A stretch of DNA of 64,000 bases from DASRDU01 sp046331565 (GTDB lineage: Bacteria > Acidobacteriota > Blastocatellia > RBC074), in the NCBI GenBank assembly GCA_046331565.1, contig JAXLQP010000004.1:248001-312000 (forward strand). The letters are read 5' to 3'. This document shows positions 38,799 to 47,531 of the stretch, piece after piece (position 1 is the first letter of the stretch; every line of letters begins with the position of its first letter). Under the pieces are notes generated by a model. That model did not search any database and was not told the DNA's origin. It saw only the letters and a program-made list of their open reading frames with translations. The position numbers and the translations under genes were made by a program.

Positions 38799-38827
38799 TT
38801 GACTCTGAAGTGCCCAGGTTATATTTT
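38799..38827 (+). promoter_or_regulatory. candidate sigma-70 promoter of the propeller gene at 38940
   Basis: TTGACT at 38799-38804 is followed by TATATT (38820-38825, 15-nt spacer) and the overlapping TATTTT (38822-38827, 17-nt spacer). It lies in the divergent region between the ankyrin and propeller genes, about 110 nt before the latter's start. Motif match only. Confidence 0.4.
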
Positions 38828-38939
38828 GCGATCAGCGTAGTCAATGCTTCTGGAGAAATAACTGCAACCGGATCAGGCTGATTTCGTATTGTCTGTTCAC
38901 TGCATCCAGATTCCTGTAAACAATCTTCCAAAATCGGTG

Positions 38940-41201
38940 ATGACTGCCATGCTTGCACGCTTCATTACGTTTTCGCTGCTTGCCTTGTTCCTCTTTCCGC
39001 CACAACGCACCGCGCCCGCCGGATACACGCCGAGCGGCAGTGACTGGGCCGAATGGCGCGGCCCCGCACGCGACGGGGTTTCACACGAAAAGGGACTGCC
39101 CGAAAAATGGTCGCCGCAGGGCGAGAACCTGGTCTGGAAAGCTCCTTACGGAGGCCGTTCCGCGCCCATTGTGATGGGCAATCGCGTCTTTGTCTTCAAT
39201 TCATCGGGCAGCGGCGAAACGATGCAGGAGCGCGTGATGGCTTTTGACGCCGACACGGGCAAGGTCATCTGGGAACACAAGTCGAATGTCTATTCGACCG
39301 ACGTGCCGCCGCGCCGCATTGCGTGGTCATCTCCGGCGGGCGATCCGACCACAGGCAACGTCTATTCATTCGGAGCCTGCGGCACGCTGACGGCGCTTTC
39401 TTATGACGGCAAACTGCTCTGGGAACGCTCGCTGACGGATGAATTCGGCGCGTGGACGACGCACGGCGGGCGCACCGTTTCACCAGTCATCGAAGGCGAT
39501 CTGGTCATCGTCAGCATGCCGACCGACGGCTTTGGCGATCTGGCGCAGCGGCGTCATCGCTACTATGCCTTCAACAAACTGACCGGCGAATGCGTCTGGA
39601 TCAGCACGCCGGGCGGGCGGCCTTACGACACGACCTATTCAACGCCGATTGTCGCCACGATCAACGGCACGCGGCTGATGATTGCAGGCGGCGGCGACGG
39701 CGCAGTGCATGCAATGAAGGTCAACACGGGCGAGCCGGTCTGGAGCTACGTCATCAGCAAGCGCGGCGTCAACCAGGGCATCGTCCTGAAAGGCACGACC
39801 GCGTTTATCTCGCACCCGGAAGAGAATGTTGATTCGAGCGAAATGGGATTGCTCGCCGCGATTGACGCCACCGCGAAAGGCAACATCGGCAAGGAGCAGA
39901 TCAAATACGCAGTCAGAAATTATCAGCTTGGCCCGGCCTCGCCCGTTATTGACGGTGATCGTTACTATCAGGTTGATGCCGCCGCGAATTTAGTCGCCTT
40001 TGATGTGAATACCGGAAAGGAATTGTGGCAGCAGAAACTCGGCACGATTCAGAAAGCCTCGCCGGTGCTGGCCGACGGCAAAATTTATGTCGGCACTGAG
40101 AACGGAAAGTTCTACATTCTGAAACCCGGCCCGACCGGCTGTCAGATTCTCGATCAGGATCAGCTTGAACCGGAAATCAAAACCACCGAAGCCTCAGACC
40201 TCGGTGAAGACCTGATCGCCTCGAACGAACAGATCATCGCTTCGGTCGCCGTGTCGCGTGGCCGCGTCTACCTCGTCACGACGAAAAACATTTACTGCAT
40301 CGGCAAAAAGACCAAATCGCCCGCGCTGCCCTTTCAGAAGCCCGTCGTTGAAAACGCTCCGGCAAACGCCGCAGTCGCGCACGTTCAGGTCGTGCCCGCC
40401 GATCTGCTCGTCAAACCGGGCGAAACGGCGAAGCTGAAAGTCAGACTCTTTGACGATCACGGTCGCTTCATTCGTGAAGAAGCAAATGCCGCGTGGTCGC
40501 TTGAAGGATTGAAAGGCACGGCGCAGAACAATTCATTCACCGCTGCCGCCGATGCCGGAGCGCAGGCCGGAATGATCAAGGCCGCTGTCGGCAATGTTAC
40601 CGGCGTGACGCGCGTCCGCGTGATTCCGCCGTTGCCGATTGCCGAAGACTTTGAAAAAGTCGCGCCCGGCAAAGTGCCTGTGACCTGGCTCAATGCTGAC
40701 GGCAAATACGCCGTGCGCGAAATGGACGGCAGCAAAGTTCTCGTCAAGAATCCGAACCCACCCGCCTTTCAGCGCACGCGCTCGCTGATCGGCCCGGCTT
40801 CGTGGTCTGATTACACCACTGAGGCCGATGTGCGCGCGACCGAAAAGCGCCGTCAGACGGGCGATGCCGGAATCGTCGCGCAGCGTTATGAACTCGCGCT
40901 CTTTGGCAATTCGCAGCGGCTCGAACTGGAATCGTGGCAGATCGAACCGACCCGCACCGTCAGGATTCCGTTCAAGTGGAAGCCTGACACCTGGTATCAC
41001 CTCAAGCTGCGCGTCGAAAATCTGCCCGGTGGCAAAGTCCGCGCGCGCGGCAAAGCCTGGGCGAAGGGCGAAGCCGAACCTGAAAACTGGATGATCGAAC
41101 GGGTTGACCCCATCGGCAATCGCCAGGGCAGTCCGGGCATTTACGCCTACGCGCCTTTCGAAGTCTTTTTTGATAACATCACGGTCACACCGAATAAGTA
41201 A
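38940..41201 (+). CDS. secreted PQQ-like beta-propeller protein with C-terminal lectin-like domain (copy 4)
   Basis: 753 residues from ATG 38940; 38949 is equally possible and no ribosome site is visible. Signal peptide LARFITFSLLALFLFPP. The propeller runs about 30-450 (WAEWRGPARDGVSHEKGLPE, AFDADTGKVIW, KVNTGEPVW, FDVNTGKELW). A linker with an Ig-like domain (about 480-570; VVPADLLVKPGETAKLKVRL) leads to a jelly-roll domain at about 580-750 (EDFEKVAPGKVP, WSDYTTEADVRA, WYHLKLRVENLPG, YAYAPFEVFFDNITV) like DUF1080/LamG-type sugar-binding modules. The last part suggests binding of extracellular polysaccharide. It is on + and divergent from copies 1-3. Confidence 0.88.
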   Translation: MTAMLARFITFSLLALFLFPPQRTAPAGYTPSGSDWAEWRGPARDGVSHEKGLPEKWSPQGENLVWKAPYGGRSAPIVMGNRVFVFNSSGSGETMQERVMAFDADTGKVIWEHKSNVYSTDVPPRRIAWSSPAGDPTTGNVYSFGACGTLTALSYDGKLLWERSLTDEFGAWTTHGGRTVSPVIEGDLVIVSMPTDGFGDLAQRRHRYYAFNKLTGECVWISTPGGRPYDTTYSTPIVATINGTRLMIAGGGDGAVHAMKVNTGEPVWSYVISKRGVNQGIVLKGTTAFISHPEENVDSSEMGLLAAIDATAKGNIGKEQIKYAVRNYQLGPASPVIDGDRYYQVDAAANLVAFDVNTGKELWQQKLGTIQKASPVLADGKIYVGTENGKFYILKPGPTGCQILDQDQLEPEIKTTEASDLGEDLIASNEQIIASVAVSRGRVYLVTTKNIYCIGKKTKSPALPFQKPVVENAPANAAVAHVQVVPADLLVKPGETAKLKVRLFDDHGRFIREEANAAWSLEGLKGTAQNNSFTAAADAGAQAGMIKAAVGNVTGVTRVRVIPPLPIAEDFEKVAPGKVPVTWLNADGKYAVREMDGSKVLVKNPNPPAFQRTRSLIGPASWSDYTTEADVRATEKRRQTGDAGIVAQRYELALFGNSQRLELESWQIEPTRTVRIPFKWKPDTWYHLKLRVENLPGGKVRARGKAWAKGEAEPENWMIERVDPIGNRQGSPGIYAYAPFEVFFDNITVTPNK

Positions 41202-41225
41202 ATTGAGCAGGAGAAAGCGCAAGCC

Positions 41226-41609
41226 ATGACCAGCGATGAAATCAACCGGCGCATGGAACTGTTCGAGAAGCAGCAGGAAGCCTTTGCCAGCGATATGATG
41301 GAGCTTGGATTCAAGCTGAAGGATATTGCCGAGCGACAGGACAGGCTTCAGGAACGACAGGACAGGTTTCAGGAGCAACAGGAAAAACAGCAGTCGCGGA
41401 TTGACGTAATGTTGCAGGCCATTACCGGGCTGACGGCGCTGATCGGTGATTCTCACATCAGACAGAAAGAAGCTGATCAGCGGATGGCGGAGCTGACTGA
41501 AGCGCAAAAACAGACTGACGTGAAGATGAAGGAACTGGCCGAGCGGCTTGACGCTTTTATTATCGTGGTCGAACGCTACATCAGCGAGAACCGGAACGGC
41601 AAACACTGA
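41226..41609 (+). CDS. small coiled-coil protein, function unknown
   Basis: 127 residues, almost entirely heptad-patterned coiled coil: MELFEKQQEAFASDMMEL, DRLQERQDRFQEQQEKQQ, then AELTEAQKQTDVKMKELAER. No signal peptide or membrane segment. AGGAG stands 11 nt before the ATG, and the gene lies 24 nt after one propeller gene and 21 nt before the next, on the same strand, so it is likely real and co-transcribed. Its repeated RQDRLQE/RQDRFQE units suggest internal duplication. No function can be assigned. Confidence 0.7.
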   Translation: MTSDEINRRMELFEKQQEAFASDMMELGFKLKDIAERQDRLQERQDRFQEQQEKQQSRIDVMLQAITGLTALIGDSHIRQKEADQRMAELTEAQKQTDVKMKELAERLDAFIIVVERYISENRNGKH

Positions 41610-41630
41610 CAGATCAGACAAGGAATCATT

Positions 41631-43136
41631 ATGAAATCAAATGCGTCGAGATCAATTCTGTTCATTCTGGCACTGGCGCTGGTCATCGCAGTCGGCGCGC
41701 TCTGCTCAGGCAGGCTCGTTTCTGCCTCTGATCCGGGCGGTGGCGACTGGCCGATGTGGGGCGGCACGCCGGATCGCAACATGGTGTCAAATATGAAGGG
41801 GCTGCCGACCGAGTGGGATGTCAAAACGGGCAAAAACGTCAAATGGGTCGCCGCGCTCGGTTCGCAAAGCTACGGCAACCCGGTCGTCGCCGGAGGTCAG
41901 GTTTACATCGGCACCAATAACGAAGGACTGCGCGACCCGAAACAGTCGGGTGATCGCGGCGTGCTGATGGCCTTTGATGAAAAGACCGGTGAGTTTTTGT
42001 GGCAGCAGGCGAATGAAAAGCTTCCCGCAGGCCGCGTCAACGACTGGCCGTATCAGGGCGTCTGCTCTTCCCCGCTCGTTGAAGGCGGCAAGGTTTATTA
42101 CGTCAACAACCGCTGCGAGGTCGTCTGTCTTGACGCCAAAGGCTTCCGCGACGGCGAAAACAACGGCCCCTACAAGGACGAAAAGTTCACGAGCAAGACC
42201 GACGCTGACATCATCTGGAAGTTCGACATGATGGAAGAGGTCGGCTCCCAGCCGCACAATATGTCCAACTCATCGCCCGTCGTTTACGGCGATCTGCTGT
42301 ACATCTGCACTTCAAACGGTCAGGACGAAAGCCACGTCAACATTCCTTCGCCCAAAGCGCCGTCAATCATTGCCCTCAACAAGAACACGGGCAAACTCGC
42401 CTGGGAAGACAATTCAGTTGAAGACCGCATCCTGCACGGTCAGTGGTCATCGCCTGCGGTCGGCAAAATCGGTGATGTCGTGCAGGTCGTGCACGGTCAG
42501 GGCGACGGCTGGGTGCGCGGTTATGATGCCGTGAGCGGCAAAAAGCTGTGGGAGTTCGACACCAACCCGAAGGATTCCAAATGGCCGAAGACGCGCAACG
42601 AAGTCATCAGCACTCCGGTGATTTACGATGGCAAAGTCTACATCGCCAACGGTCAGGACCCTGAACACGGCGAAGGCGTCGGCCACCTTTACTGCATTGA
42701 TCCGACCAGACGCGGCGACATCACGCAATCGGGTCTGGTCTGGCATTACGACAAGATTCGCCGTTCGATTTCGACCGCCGCGATTGTTGACGGTCTGGTT
42801 TATTACCCCGATTTCAGCGGCTTCCTGCACTGCCTTGACGCAAAGACGGGCAAGCCCTACTGGACGCACGATATGTTTGCCGCAATGTGGGGTTCGCCGC
42901 TCGTCGTTGATGGCAAGGTTTACCTCGGCGATGAGGACGGCGACGTAGTGATTCTGCAACACGGCAAAGAGAAAAAGGTGCTGGGCGAGTTGAATATGGG
43001 CAGTTCGGTCTATTCGACTCCGGTTCCGGCCAACGGGATGCTGTTTATTATGAATCGCAATCAGCTTTTCGCGCTCGCCCAGGGCGCATCATCAACTCCG
43101 CCCAAAACCGAAGCGCCCAACAAAGCTGTGCCGTAA
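41631..43136 (+). CDS. secreted PQQ-like beta-propeller protein (copy 5)
   Basis: 501 residues with AAGGA 6 nt before the ATG. Signal peptide (SILFILALALVIAVGALC, cleaved before SASDPGG), then WPMWGGTPDRNMVSNMKGLP. Blades: AFDEKTGEFLW, ALNKNTGKLAW, GYDAVSGKKLW, CLDAKTGKPYW, followed by MFIMNRNQLFAL-type closure. Cys residues (VCSSPLVEGGKVYYVNNRCEVVCL) may form a disulfide. It is distinct from copies 1-3, so an older paralogue. No PQQ-dehydrogenase catalytic set is obvious. Periplasmic; substrate unknown. Confidence 0.88.
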   Translation: MKSNASRSILFILALALVIAVGALCSGRLVSASDPGGGDWPMWGGTPDRNMVSNMKGLPTEWDVKTGKNVKWVAALGSQSYGNPVVAGGQVYIGTNNEGLRDPKQSGDRGVLMAFDEKTGEFLWQQANEKLPAGRVNDWPYQGVCSSPLVEGGKVYYVNNRCEVVCLDAKGFRDGENNGPYKDEKFTSKTDADIIWKFDMMEEVGSQPHNMSNSSPVVYGDLLYICTSNGQDESHVNIPSPKAPSIIALNKNTGKLAWEDNSVEDRILHGQWSSPAVGKIGDVVQVVHGQGDGWVRGYDAVSGKKLWEFDTNPKDSKWPKTRNEVISTPVIYDGKVYIANGQDPEHGEGVGHLYCIDPTRRGDITQSGLVWHYDKIRRSISTAAIVDGLVYYPDFSGFLHCLDAKTGKPYWTHDMFAAMWGSPLVVDGKVYLGDEDGDVVILQHGKEKKVLGELNMGSSVYSTPVPANGMLFIMNRNQLFALAQGASSTPPKTEAPNKAVP

Positions 43137-43228
43137 GCTGCGACACCAGGCAGGACCGGGAGCCGCTGAATCAGGACACACGACATTGAGATATTGAACG
43201 AATCAGGCTATGCCCGGAGACGGTGTTC

Positions 43229-43291
43229 GGAGTTCCAGCTTTAGCTGGTCTGTTTTCAATTCACAAAGCAGCCAGCTAAAGCTGGAACTCC
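43229..43291. repeat. palindrome with nested symmetry, family 4 (CCAGCTTTAGCTGG type)
   Basis: The arms 43229-43248 and 43272-43291 are exact reverse complements over 20 nt around a 23-nt loop. Each arm itself contains the near-palindrome CCAGCTTTAGCTGG, so each arm can fold alone or the two can pair. It lies in the 295-nt gap between the propeller gene ending at 43136 and the gene starting at 43432; nothing else is seen in that gap. Confidence 0.9.
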
Positions 43292-43431
43292 CAAAACCGT
43301 CTCGCCAGAAAAGAGTATTCAGGCAGTGTCCTGATTTTGTCTGCTTCGCTTTGGTTCCAAGCCCTGATGATAAAGCCGAAACCCCGAACGGGGCTGTGTC
43401 GTTAGAGTTTCCACCAAGGAGGCACAGAATC

Positions 43432-44178
43432 ATGAAAACTCTCAGCAGAACTCTGCTTGCTGTATTGTTCGTGACTGCGGCAGTGGCTCAGTCGCCTGAG
43501 CCGCCGATTGCTGATTCGCGGCTGACGATTCACACGCTCGTGCGCGAAGACATCTTTGCCGGGTTTCTGAGCAACGATCTGACACGTCTGGCCAGAGGGG
43601 AACGCAACATTGAAACGCTGCTTGAAAAACGCCCTGCGGCTAAGGCTGAACTGCTGGCGTGGAAGGGCGGCGCGACGCTGTATCGCGCTGTCATTGCCCT
43701 TGAAGAAAACCGCCGCGATGAGTTCGAGCGCAAATACCAGCAGGCGCTTGATCTGTTTGCGCAGGCCCGTGAATCCGGCCCGAATAACGGCGGAGTCTTC
43801 GCTGTTCTCGGCGGCAGTTACTCCGTTTTTGCCGACCGGCTGCCGGAGCAGTATCGCGCCGCCGCGTGGGCGCAGGCCTGGGAGGCATATCAGGTGATGT
43901 GGAAGCAGCAGTCGGCCTTTGTTGACAAGCTGCCCGTTCACATTCGCGGCGAACTGCTCGGCGGCCTGGCGCAATCGGCGCAGCGCACCGGGCGCACGAC
44001 TGAAATGACGCAGTACCTTGACCGGATTCTTGAATCGCTGCGCGACACTCCCTATGAGCCGGTCGCCAGGAAATGGAAAGCGAATCCGAAGGCCGCAATC
44101 AACACCAGCGTCACCTGCCTGACCTGTCACGATGCAGGCCGACTCTCAGCGCGCCTGACTGCGCTCAACAGTAAGTAA
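43432..44178 (+). CDS. secreted helical-repeat protein with a C-terminal CxxCH motif
   Basis: 248 residues from ATG 43432, with AAGGAGG 9 nt upstream; a longer in-frame start inside the palindrome region is rejected because MKTLSRTLLAVLFVTAAVAQ is a signal peptide. The body is alpha-helical and TPR-like (KYQQALDLFAQARESGP, AEQYRAAAWAQAWEAYQVMW). Near the end is VTCLTCHDAG, a CxxCH motif that could attach haem c in the periplasm. A haem would also need an axial ligand (Met or His), which is not evident. A zinc or structural role is possible. It lies upstream of an iron-type alcohol dehydrogenase, separated by a palindrome. Confidence 0.75.
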   Translation: MKTLSRTLLAVLFVTAAVAQSPEPPIADSRLTIHTLVREDIFAGFLSNDLTRLARGERNIETLLEKRPAAKAELLAWKGGATLYRAVIALEENRRDEFERKYQQALDLFAQARESGPNNGGVFAVLGGSYSVFADRLPEQYRAAAWAQAWEAYQVMWKQQSAFVDKLPVHIRGELLGGLAQSAQRTGRTTEMTQYLDRILESLRDTPYEPVARKWKANPKAAINTSVTCLTCHDAGRLSARLTALNSK

Positions 44179-44222
44179 TCAGCAGAACGATTGCTTCTTC
44201 AATTCAAAACATGAAGAGACAG

Positions 44223-44311
44223 AATCAACCACGAAGAAACGAAGAGCACGAAGATAAACAATCAGCGCCTGAAAGCTGTTCTTCGTGCTCTTCGTTTCTT
44301 CGTGGTTGATT
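44223..44311. repeat. long perfect palindrome, family 3 (ACGAAGA units)
   Basis: The arms 44223-44254 and 44280-44311 are exact reverse complements over 32 nt around a 25-nt loop. Each arm has three ACGAAGA units spaced 8-9 nt, resembling in style the ACGGAA units of family 1. It lies after the CxxCH gene and ends 50 nt before the alcohol dehydrogenase ATG. A decayed half copy is at 34385-34420. Confidence 0.95.
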
Positions 44312-44361
44312 GATGGATGTCAGTACAGTGCGCTTTGATCTGACTACTCGCAGTTATCCTG

Positions 44362-45507
44362 ATGTTCCCGCCGTTTGATGCTCAACCCCGAACCAGAGTG
44401 ATTTCCGGCGCAGGCACGCTGGCGCGGCTTGGCGAGTTGTCGCGTGAAGCGGGCTTTCGCCGCACGCTGCTGGTCGCTGATCGCGGGATGATCGCCTGCG
44501 GTTATGTTGCTGAAGCTGTAAAACTGCTCGCCGTTGCAGGCATCGAAGTTTTCACCTTTCACGATTTCAGCGAAAATCCTGACACGGCGATGATCGAAGC
44601 CGGACACGCATTCGCTGCTCCGCTCGGCATTGATTCAATCATCGGGCTGGGCGGCGGCAGTTCGCTCGATACGGCCAAAGGCATCAACTTTGTGCTGACG
44701 AACGGCGGCGCGATGAAAGACTATTGGGGCTTTGGCAAAGCCGCGCGGCCAATGCTGCCGATGATCGGAATTCCGACGACTTCAGGGACGGGCAGCGAAG
44801 CGCAGACCTATGCGCTGATTTCCGACGCTGAAACGCACGTCAAGATGGCGTGTGGTGATCCGAAAGCCGCATTTCAGATTGCGCTGCTTGACCCGCTGCT
44901 GACCGTGACGCAGCCCGCATCGCTGACCGCAACGGCGGGCTATGACGCCCTCGCGCACGCGGTCGAAACCTTTGTCACGACGAAGCGCAATCCGCTCTCT
45001 GAAATGTATGCGCGTGAAGCGTGGCGGCTGCTCGCGGGCAGTTATGAGCGCGTACTTGAAAATCCCGACGACATTGATTCGCGCGCGGCGATGCAGCTTG
45101 GCGCTTATTTCGCGGGCGCGGCGATTGAAAATTCGATGCTCGGCGCAACGCACGCCTGCGCCAATCCGCTGACGGCGCGTTACGGCACAACGCACGGCGC
45201 GGCGATTGCGCTGATGCTGCCTTCAGTCGTGCGCTGGAATTCATCGGTCGTTGCTGAGCGTTATGCTGAACTGCTGAAAATCGCAGGCGATTCAGTCAGC
45301 AGTAACAATCCCGGCGAAAGCCTGGCGCGCAGGCTCGAACAATTTGCTGTCGCAGGCGGACTGCCGCAACGTCTGCAACACATCGGCGTGCCGCGCAGCG
45401 ACCTGGCGACGCTGGCCGCAGAAGCAGCAAAACAATGGACAGGCACGTTCAACCCGCGCGCCCTGAACGCCGCCGGAGCAATGGAAATTTACGAGTGGGC
45501 ATACTGA
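44362..45507 (+). CDS. iron-containing alcohol dehydrogenase
   Basis: 381-residue group III alcohol dehydrogenase, cytosolic, NAD(P)-dependent. The dinucleotide motif GLGGGSSLDTAKG is at 95-107 and GIPTTSGTGSE at 136-146. The metal ligands are complete: Asp195 and His199 (GYDALAHAVE), His264 (GATHACANPL) and His278 (GTTHGAA). The substrate cannot be read from sequence: short-chain alcohols, lactaldehyde and related compounds are family options. No ribosome site is visible before the ATG at 44362. The stop overlaps the start of the following propeller gene (TGATG at 45505-45509), so these two unrelated genes are translationally coupled. Confidence 0.92.
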   Translation: MFPPFDAQPRTRVISGAGTLARLGELSREAGFRRTLLVADRGMIACGYVAEAVKLLAVAGIEVFTFHDFSENPDTAMIEAGHAFAAPLGIDSIIGLGGGSSLDTAKGINFVLTNGGAMKDYWGFGKAARPMLPMIGIPTTSGTGSEAQTYALISDAETHVKMACGDPKAAFQIALLDPLLTVTQPASLTATAGYDALAHAVETFVTTKRNPLSEMYAREAWRLLAGSYERVLENPDDIDSRAAMQLGAYFAGAAIENSMLGATHACANPLTARYGTTHGAAIALMLPSVVRWNSSVVAERYAELLKIAGDSVSSNNPGESLARRLEQFAVAGGLPQRLQHIGVPRSDLATLAAEAAKQWTGTFNPRALNAAGAMEIYEWAY

Positions 45508-46706
45508 TGAAACTGCAAAGATCGAACATCAGAAATCTCAGATCACAAATCAAAGGCATCAGCCTTCTGCCTTCGGCCTCATCTGCCATCTGTCATCTGC
45601 CATCCGTCATCTGCTTTCTGCTTTCCGCCTTCTGCCTGCTGCCTGCTGCCTTTGCCCAGGCGCACTGGGGCGCGTGGCCGCAGTTTCGCGGCGAGCCTTT
45701 ACTGACGGGCGTTTCGTCATCCACGATGACGGCGACGCCGAAGCTGCTCTGGACTTATGAAGCGGGTGAGCCAGTCGAATCATCCGCCGCGATTGCCGAC
45801 AACACGGTTTATGTCGGCTCGGCTTCGGGCGAACTGCTGGCCATTGATTTTCAGACCGGACAGGCGAAATGGAAATATCTGACGACCAAAGACGGCATCG
45901 GTGAATCTTCGCCCGCAGTCGCCGGTGGCGTCGTTTACATCGGTGATCTGGCCGGAACCTTTCACGCGGTCAATGCGCAGAACGGCAGCAAAAAATGGAC
46001 ATTCAAAACCGGCGGCGAAATCAAATCCTCGCCGGTCATCGCGGGCGACAAGGTGCTGATCGGTTCTTATGACGGGCATCTTTACTGCCTGAATGCGAGC
46101 AACGGTTCAGTCGCCTGGAAGCTGCGCACCGAAGGCCCGGTGCATGCGACACCGAGCGTGGTTGACGGGGTGGCTTATGTCGCCGGATGTGATGCGCTCT
46201 TTCACGCGATTCGCATTGCGACCGGGCGCGAACTGTTCAGAGTTCCCATCGGCGGGCAGGCCGGGTCATCGCCTGCCGTGATGAACGGTTCGGTTTATTT
46301 CGGGCTGTATGAAAACGAAGTCATCTCGATCAACCTGCAAACGCGGCGCATCGCGTGGCATTACGAACATCCGCAGCGGCAGTTTCCGTTTTATTCATCG
46401 CCAGCCGTTTCAGCGGGCAAAGTCGTCATCGGCGGACGCGACAAGCTGATTCACTGTCTGGACGCGGCGACCGGCAAAGCCGTCTGGACATTCACGACCA
46501 GAGCGCGGGTTGAATCTTCGCCGGTCATCGCGGAAGGCCGTGTTTACGTGGGTTCCAATGACGGGCGGTTTTATGTGCTGGATCTGGCGAAGGGAACGAA
46601 GCTCTGGGAGTTCAATGCCGGAAGCGCGATTTCGGCTTCGCCCGCACTTGCGCTCGGACGCATTGTGATCGGCGCGCAGGACGGCAGGCTGTACTGTTTC
46701 GGATGA
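45507..46706 (+). CDS. secreted PQQ-like/BamB-like beta-propeller protein (copy 6)
   Basis: 399 residues from ATG 45507, sharing bases with the dehydrogenase stop. A basic N-terminus (MKLQRSNIRNLRSQIKG) and a hydrophobic segment (18-50) ending AAFA|Q form the signal peptide; its DNA is a 7-nt tandem repeat (45563-45650). The mature protein is a compact seven-blade propeller with motifs AIDFQTGQAKW, AVNAQNGSKKW, CLNASNGSVAW, AIRIATGRELF, SINLQTRRIAW, CLDAATGKAVW and VLDLAKGTKLW. It is the shortest of the six propeller proteins here and nearest to the BamB fold. Partner unknown. Confidence 0.88.
   Translation: MKLQRSNIRNLRSQIKGISLLPSASSAICHLPSVICFLLSAFCLLPAAFAQAHWGAWPQFRGEPLLTGVSSSTMTATPKLLWTYEAGEPVESSAAIADNTVYVGSASGELLAIDFQTGQAKWKYLTTKDGIGESSPAVAGGVVYIGDLAGTFHAVNAQNGSKKWTFKTGGEIKSSPVIAGDKVLIGSYDGHLYCLNASNGSVAWKLRTEGPVHATPSVVDGVAYVAGCDALFHAIRIATGRELFRVPIGGQAGSSPAVMNGSVYFGLYENEVISINLQTRRIAWHYEHPQRQFPFYSSPAVSAGKVVIGGRDKLIHCLDAATGKAVWTFTTRARVESSPVIAEGRVYVGSNDGRFYVLDLAKGTKLWEFNAGSAISASPALALGRIVIGAQDGRLYCFG
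45563..45650 (+). repeat. 7-nt tandem repeat (CCWTCTG type) coding for a signal peptide
   Basis: About twelve units such as CCTTCTG, CCATCTG, TCATCTG, CTTTCTG, CCTGCTG follow each other with a period of 7 nt, one unit being 9 nt. Since 21 nt is seven codons, the product repeats every seven residues: CHLPSVI, CFLLSAF, CLLPAAF (29-49 of the propeller protein). The preceding ~30 nt (GAAATCTCAGATCACAAATC) look like another simple repeat. Confidence 0.88.
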
Positions 46707-46925
46707 ACGCGGGCAGTTACCGCTGCGATGAGCTGACGCAGTTCCTGGGATCGCAGTTCCGGCTGATCAATGGTTGCAGGGAGATCAGTCGCCGCTTCAT
46801 GCCTGTGACAGCATCAGCGGAGGGCGTGTCATCAGGCTTTTTGGCGGCGCAGCCCGTGTCACACCCGCCTGCGTGGTCTGCATCAGCTCATCCAGCCCTT
46901 GCAGCGGATGGGGAAGTAAACCCCT

Positions 46926-47303
46926 TCAGTGCCCTGCTTCTTCAGGCAGCAGGCTGAGAACTTTATCAAACAGTTCGTCCAGTTCCACCGGCTTGCGAAT
47001 CGCCACAGTCGCACCGGCCACAAAAGCCTTCGACAGATAATCCGGGTAAGCCGAAAGAACGACAATCGGCAGGTCAGCCAGTTCCGCCATTTCTCTGACC
47101 TTCCTGATCAGATCAACTCCGTTCAGATGCGGCATCATCACGTCAGTGACCAGCACATCCGGGCGGCTTTCGCTGAGCGCAATCAGAGCATCATCGCCGT
47201 CCACCGCGCCTCTGACTTCAAATCCTCTGTCGGCGAGCGCAAATGAAAACAGCTCGCGCAGTTCGTCGTTATCTTCTGCAATCAGCACACGCGGTCTGAG
47301 CAT
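46926..47303 (-). CDS. single-domain response regulator (receiver only)
   Basis: 125 residues, a CheY-like receiver with no output domain. Acidic pocket Glu10-Asp11, phospho-acceptor Asp54 (LVTDVMMP), Ser84 (VVLSAYP) and Lys104 (IRKPVELDE) are all present, so it should be phosphorylatable. GGAGG lies 12 nt before the ATG. Its operon context is CheB on the same strand about 230 nt upstream, and a hybrid CheB/CheR/kinase beyond, so it may relay signals for those. Confidence 0.9.
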   Translation of the reverse strand: MLRPRVLIAEDNDELRELFSFALADRGFEVRGAVDGDDALIALSESRPDVLVTDVMMPHLNGVDLIRKVREMAELADLPIVVLSAYPDYLSKAFVAGATVAIRKPVELDELFDKVLSLLPEEAGH

Positions 47304-47466
47304 ATGAGTACACTGCCTCCGTAATGAGTGCGGGAAACTGAAAGCGGCAGTTCCAGGAAGATGCTTATGGGATGGGTGATTTCCTTATCCGATCAGGGAA
47401 AACCCTAAGCCCGAAAACTGAATTTAGCAACACAATAATGATTAATTATGGTGAGAAAAGGCCGGA

Positions 47467-47492
47467 AGCCCGGGCTGAAGGCAGTCCGGGCT
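47467..47492 (-). terminator. rho-independent-like terminator after the CheB gene
   Basis: Stem 47467-47477 with 47482-47492 (11 pairs including one G-U), loop of 4 nt. Reading the minus strand it is followed by CCTTTTC. It lies 40 nt after the stop of the CheB gene (47532) and upstream of the receiver gene, so it would separate the two transcripts. Confidence 0.55.
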
Positions 47493-47531
47493 GAGTTGCG
47501 CGCGCGCAGGAAGCCATTATTTGTCCGGCGT

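Noticed and set aside
45435..45506. Longer start for the propeller protein within the alcohol dehydrogenase gene
   Set aside because: It lies in the end of the dehydrogenase in another frame. ATG 45507 overlaps its stop, as in coupled genes, and leads directly into the signal peptide.
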